A stretch of DNA of 64,000 bases, taken from NCBI GenBank assembly GCA_014651175.1, contig BMWJ01000011.1:1-64000 (forward strand). Direction: 5' to 3'. The notes beneath the pieces are model-generated. The model ran no database searches, had not been told where the DNA came from, and was given only the letters and a program-made list of their open reading frames with translations. The stretch comes from Streptomyces clavifer (GTDB lineage: Bacteria > Actinomycetota > Actinomycetes > Streptomycetales > Streptomycetaceae). This document shows positions 61,863 to 64,000 of this stretch, piece after piece (position 1 is the first letter of the stretch; each line of letters begins with the position of its first letter). The position numbers were made by a program, and so were the translations under genes.

Positions 61863-61892
61863 TATTGCAACGTTGAATGCGACGTTGCAATA
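61863..61892. promoter_or_regulatory. 11-bp inverted repeat operator between dioxygenase and LacI genes
   Basis: TATTGCAACGT (61863-61873) and ACGTTGCAATA (61882-61892) are exact complements, 8 nt apart. The interval also holds two LacI-like half palindromes centred on CG (61868-61875, 61878-61889). It lies 33 nt from the dioxygenase start and 51 nt from the LacI start. Confidence 0.75.
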
Positions 61893-61942
61893 GTCGTGTG
61901 GAATCTTGGTGGCCAGCGGTGCCACGTGCGAGGATGGGGCGC

Positions 61943-62989
61943 GTGAGCAGCCGCCTGAAGGACGTCGCCGCCCTCGCGGGGGTATCGACACGAACCGTGT
62001 CCAATGTGGTCAGCGGCTCGGCCCCGGTGGCCGCGGAGACGCGGGCGCGGGTCCAGGCCGCCCTCGATGAGCTCGGGTATCGCCCGAACATGGCCGCCCG
62101 CAGTCTGCGGGCCGGTCGCACCGGCCTGATCGGCCTGGCCATTCCGGAACTGCACTCGCCCTATTTCGGCGAACTCGCCAGTCTGATCGTCGAGGCCGCA
62201 CAACAGCGCTCGTGGACCGTTGTCATCGACCAGACCTTCGGAGACCCGCACGCCGAGAAGCGCCTCCTGGAGGGCGTCGGCAGCCGTCTGGTGGATGGTC
62301 TCGTCATCAGTCCCTGGTCGCTCGGTCCGGAGGAACTGAGCGACCGGTCCCGGGACGTCCCGGTCGTCCTCCTGGGGGAGCAGCCGCCCCGGGGACTGGC
62401 GGATCGCGTCGCCGTCGACAACGTTCTCGCGGCTGATGGGGCGACGACTCATCTGATCGAGTCGGGGCGCAGGCGCATCGCCGCGATCGGTGTGCAGCCC
62501 CACCTGCACAACGAGACAGCCAGGCAGCGCCTGGCGGGCTATCACCAGGCGCTGCGACGCGCCGGGCTGCTTCCGGACCCCCACTTGGAGAAGGCCGTGA
62601 CGGCTCTGCACCGAGCTGACGGGGCCTCGGCAATGGCCGCTCTCCTGGAGGCCGACACGCGCCCGGACGCGGTTTTCGCCTTCAGTGACGAACTGGCCCT
62701 GGGGGCACTGCACATCGCCCACGAGCGAGGCGTACGCGTCCCGCAGGACCTCGCCGTGGTGGGGTTCGACGGAACCGAGGACGGAAGGTACGCCAATCCG
62801 CCTCTGACCACGGTCGTGCCGGACAAACGGCAGATCGCCGAGCGTGCCCTGCAGTGCCTTGCCGACCGCATCTACAGCCCCGCGTCAGCGGTGCCGCCAC
62901 AGGACGTAGTGATCTCACACCACCTGGAGAAGCGCGCGAGCAGTGGTCCCGCGCGCCCCCTGCCGACGAACATCGCGGCAGCCGTCTGA
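61943..62989 (+). CDS. LacI-family transcriptional regulator
   Basis: A 348-aa regulator: HTH RLKDVAALAGVSTRTVSNVVSGSAPV, hinge RPNMAARSLRAGRTGLIGLAIPEL, and a sugar-sensor domain with AFSDELALGALHIAHERG and VVGFDGTEDGRYANPPLTTV. I chose GTG 61943 because AGGATGGGG lies just before; ATG 61934 would overlap that site. It faces the dioxygenase gene, and the inverted repeat at 61863 is the expected operator for both. The effector is unknown. Confidence 0.88.
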   Translation: MSSRLKDVAALAGVSTRTVSNVVSGSAPVAAETRARVQAALDELGYRPNMAARSLRAGRTGLIGLAIPELHSPYFGELASLIVEAAQQRSWTVVIDQTFGDPHAEKRLLEGVGSRLVDGLVISPWSLGPEELSDRSRDVPVVLLGEQPPRGLADRVAVDNVLAADGATTHLIESGRRRIAAIGVQPHLHNETARQRLAGYHQALRRAGLLPDPHLEKAVTALHRADGASAMAALLEADTRPDAVFAFSDELALGALHIAHERGVRVPQDLAVVGFDGTEDGRYANPPLTTVVPDKRQIAERALQCLADRIYSPASAVPPQDVVISHHLEKRASSGPARPLPTNIAAAV

Positions 62990-63505
62990 TCCTGTAGTGC
63001 TGCTGCCGGGAACACAGAAGCGCTGCTGCGATCCGGCCCGTGCCTCCTTCGGCGCCACCGGTAGGTGACCTCTCGGCTCGCCGGACGGGACTTGACGGGC
63101 CTTGAGGCGCCGGGGCGACCGGCTGGGCAGCTCACCACCACGCAGGCAGGGTGCATGCGCGCGCCGTCTCGCCCGTCCACGACCGGCCGCACCCCGGCAA
63201 CGGCAGAGCACGCTTGCCGTCACGGGACGGCCCTCCAGCACGGGCTTCGCCGGACGGCCGGGCCGACGTCCCCGCCAGTGCGTACAGCGCCGATGAGCCG
63301 ATCCTGGCTACGGGCAGTGATGGCCGTACTCGTCGCCGGCGGGGCGCCCCGTCCCCCGTACCGCACACCCGCCGTCGCCACGAATGGTGTTGCTTCGTAA
63401 AATTCTTACGGTGTGCGGCTCTTGGCCTGCCCGGCCCCGGCACCACGCGCCGGACGGGCAGACCGTACGCACCGCATTCCGCACGACCCCTCAGGAGCAG
63501 CTCGC
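62990..63505. other. Intergenic region before the GH16 gene
   Basis: 516 nt without a supported gene. Near the right end CCGCACACC (63361-63369) and GGTGTGCGG (63410-63418) are exact inverted repeats 40 nt apart, enclosing CGTAA-AATTC-TTACG (63396-63410). This is the probable regulatory region of the GH16 gene. Confidence 0.5.
63396..63410. promoter_or_regulatory. CGTAA/TTACG palindrome upstream of the GH16 gene
   Basis: CGTAA-AATTC-TTACG, 5-bp arms and 5-nt centre, 96 nt before the GH16 start, in the only AT-rich patch of the region. It may be an operator. Confidence 0.4.
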
Positions 63506-64000
63506 GTGATCAATCGACGGCTCCCGGCACTCCTGTTGGTGCTGGGCGGACTGCTGTGCGGATGTTCGGCCGCTCCGGCCGACACGCACTCTCCCTCGGC
63601 CGAGGAAAGGCCCTTCTGGCGGGACGAGTTCGACGGATCGGCGGCCGCCCGCCCGTCGGAGGAGTCCTGGAACACCGAAACCGGAAACCGGGACGCCGAG
63701 GGGTGGGGCAACAACGAGCTGCAGTTCTATACGGATGACGTGGCCAACTCGGCCCTCGACGGCACGGGAAACCTGGTGATCTCGGCGAGGCCGGCTCCCG
63801 CCGAATCCGAGCTGCCCTGCTACACACAGGAGTTCTGCACCTGGACGTCGGCCCGCCTGACCACCGAGGGAAAGGTCGCGCTCACCCGTGGTCGTGTGGA
63901 GGTCCGCGCGAAGATGCCCACGGGAACGGGGCTGCTCCCCGCGATCTGGATGCTGGGCGACAACGGCGTCGAATGGCCGGGGCAGGGGGAGATCGACATC
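63506..64000 (+). CDS. Secreted GH16 endo-beta-glucanase, N-terminal part
   Basis: The first 165 codons of a lipoprotein glycosidase cut by the window edge. The front INRRLPALLLVLGGLLCGCS is a signal peptide with lipobox LCGC. The mature part starts WRDEFDG and continues with SWNTETG, NNELQFYTDD, GNLVISAR, YTQEFCTWTSARLTT, RVEVRAKMPTGTGLLPAIWMLG and finally GEIDI, the beginning of the EIDIxE active-site motif of GH16 laminarinases/lichenases. The enzyme should cut beta-1,3- or mixed glucans at the cell surface. GTG 63506 has AGGAG 8 nt before. Confidence 0.92.
   Translation, partial: MINRRLPALLLVLGGLLCGCSAAPADTHSPSAEERPFWRDEFDGSAAARPSEESWNTETGNRDAEGWGNNELQFYTDDVANSALDGTGNLVISARPAPAESELPCYTQEFCTWTSARLTTEGKVALTRGRVEVRAKMPTGTGLLPAIWMLGDNGVEWPGQGEIDI

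Noticed and set aside
1-64000. CRISPR array, prophage or biosynthetic megasynthase
   Set aside because: No regularly spaced repeats, phage structural genes or PKS/NRPS modules are visible in the window.

Overview
The window reads as a stretch of a Streptomyces chromosome. GC content is very high, codon third positions are almost all G or C, GTG and TTG starts are common, and ATGA or GTGA overlaps tie genes into operons. Families typical of Streptomyces are present: ectoine synthesis, an ECF41 sigma factor with its COE partners, DUF6083, DUF5133, several LacI-controlled sugar operons lacking their own ATPase, and P450s. I see no rRNA, tRNA, CRISPR array, prophage or origin. The only mobile-element trace is a decayed IS5-type transposase remnant near 1.4 kb.

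Layout. 1-0.7 kb: start of the ectoine operon (ectA, then the first 43 codons of ectB running off the left edge). 0.7-1.9 kb: non-coding with the transposase scar. 1.9-4.9 kb: a secreted crystallin-like inhibitor protein and three conserved hypothetical proteins. 5.1-8.5 kb: ECF41 sigma factor, SDR, carboxymuconolactone decarboxylase (CMD) and a divergent ArsR-like regulator; a sequence matching the ECF41 promoter lies in front of the CMD gene. 8.6-13.7 kb: an odd chimera (SDR front half joined to the ligand-binding tail of an MmyB-type regulator), an MFS exporter, DoxX and a broken epoxide hydrolase. 13.9-19.7 kb: four-carbon acid-sugar catabolism (OtnC, OtnK, SAF-domain dehydrogenase, GntP permease, DeoR regulator) with paired GTTAAC sites between the divergent arms.

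19.8-30.1 kb: a P450, then a sugar operon on the minus strand (solute-binding protein, two permeases, LacI repressor, GH5-like and GH3 glycosidases) with a perfect LacI-type operator in front. 30.7-34.6 kb: iron-siderophore importer (ATPase, lipoprotein, fused double permease) behind an iron box that abuts an apparently leaderless start. 34.8-40.0 kb: a five-gene NikABCDE-type importer with Nur-like half sites. 40.2-44.8 kb: a MerR regulator facing a double alpha/beta-hydrolase fusion, then a MarR regulator facing an NADP-binding oxidoreductase and an esterase. 45.2-46.5 kb: ArsB/NhaD-type permease. 46.8-53.4 kb: a second LacI-controlled sugar operon (GH42 beta-galactosidase, two permeases, binding protein, repressor).

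53.9-64 kb: DUF5133, catalase, a TetR/SDR divergent pair with two operators, a DUF2945-DUF3140 overlapping pair, a hypothetical helical protein, a phytanoyl-CoA dioxygenase-like enzyme facing a LacI regulator over an 11-bp inverted repeat, and the start of a secreted GH16 glucanase cut by the right edge. The strongest themes are polysaccharide foraging, metal uptake, and small one-regulator/one-enzyme modules whose operators can be read in the DNA. The most unusual objects are the SDR-MmyB chimera, the double hydrolase fusion and the leaderless genes whose operators overlap their start codons.
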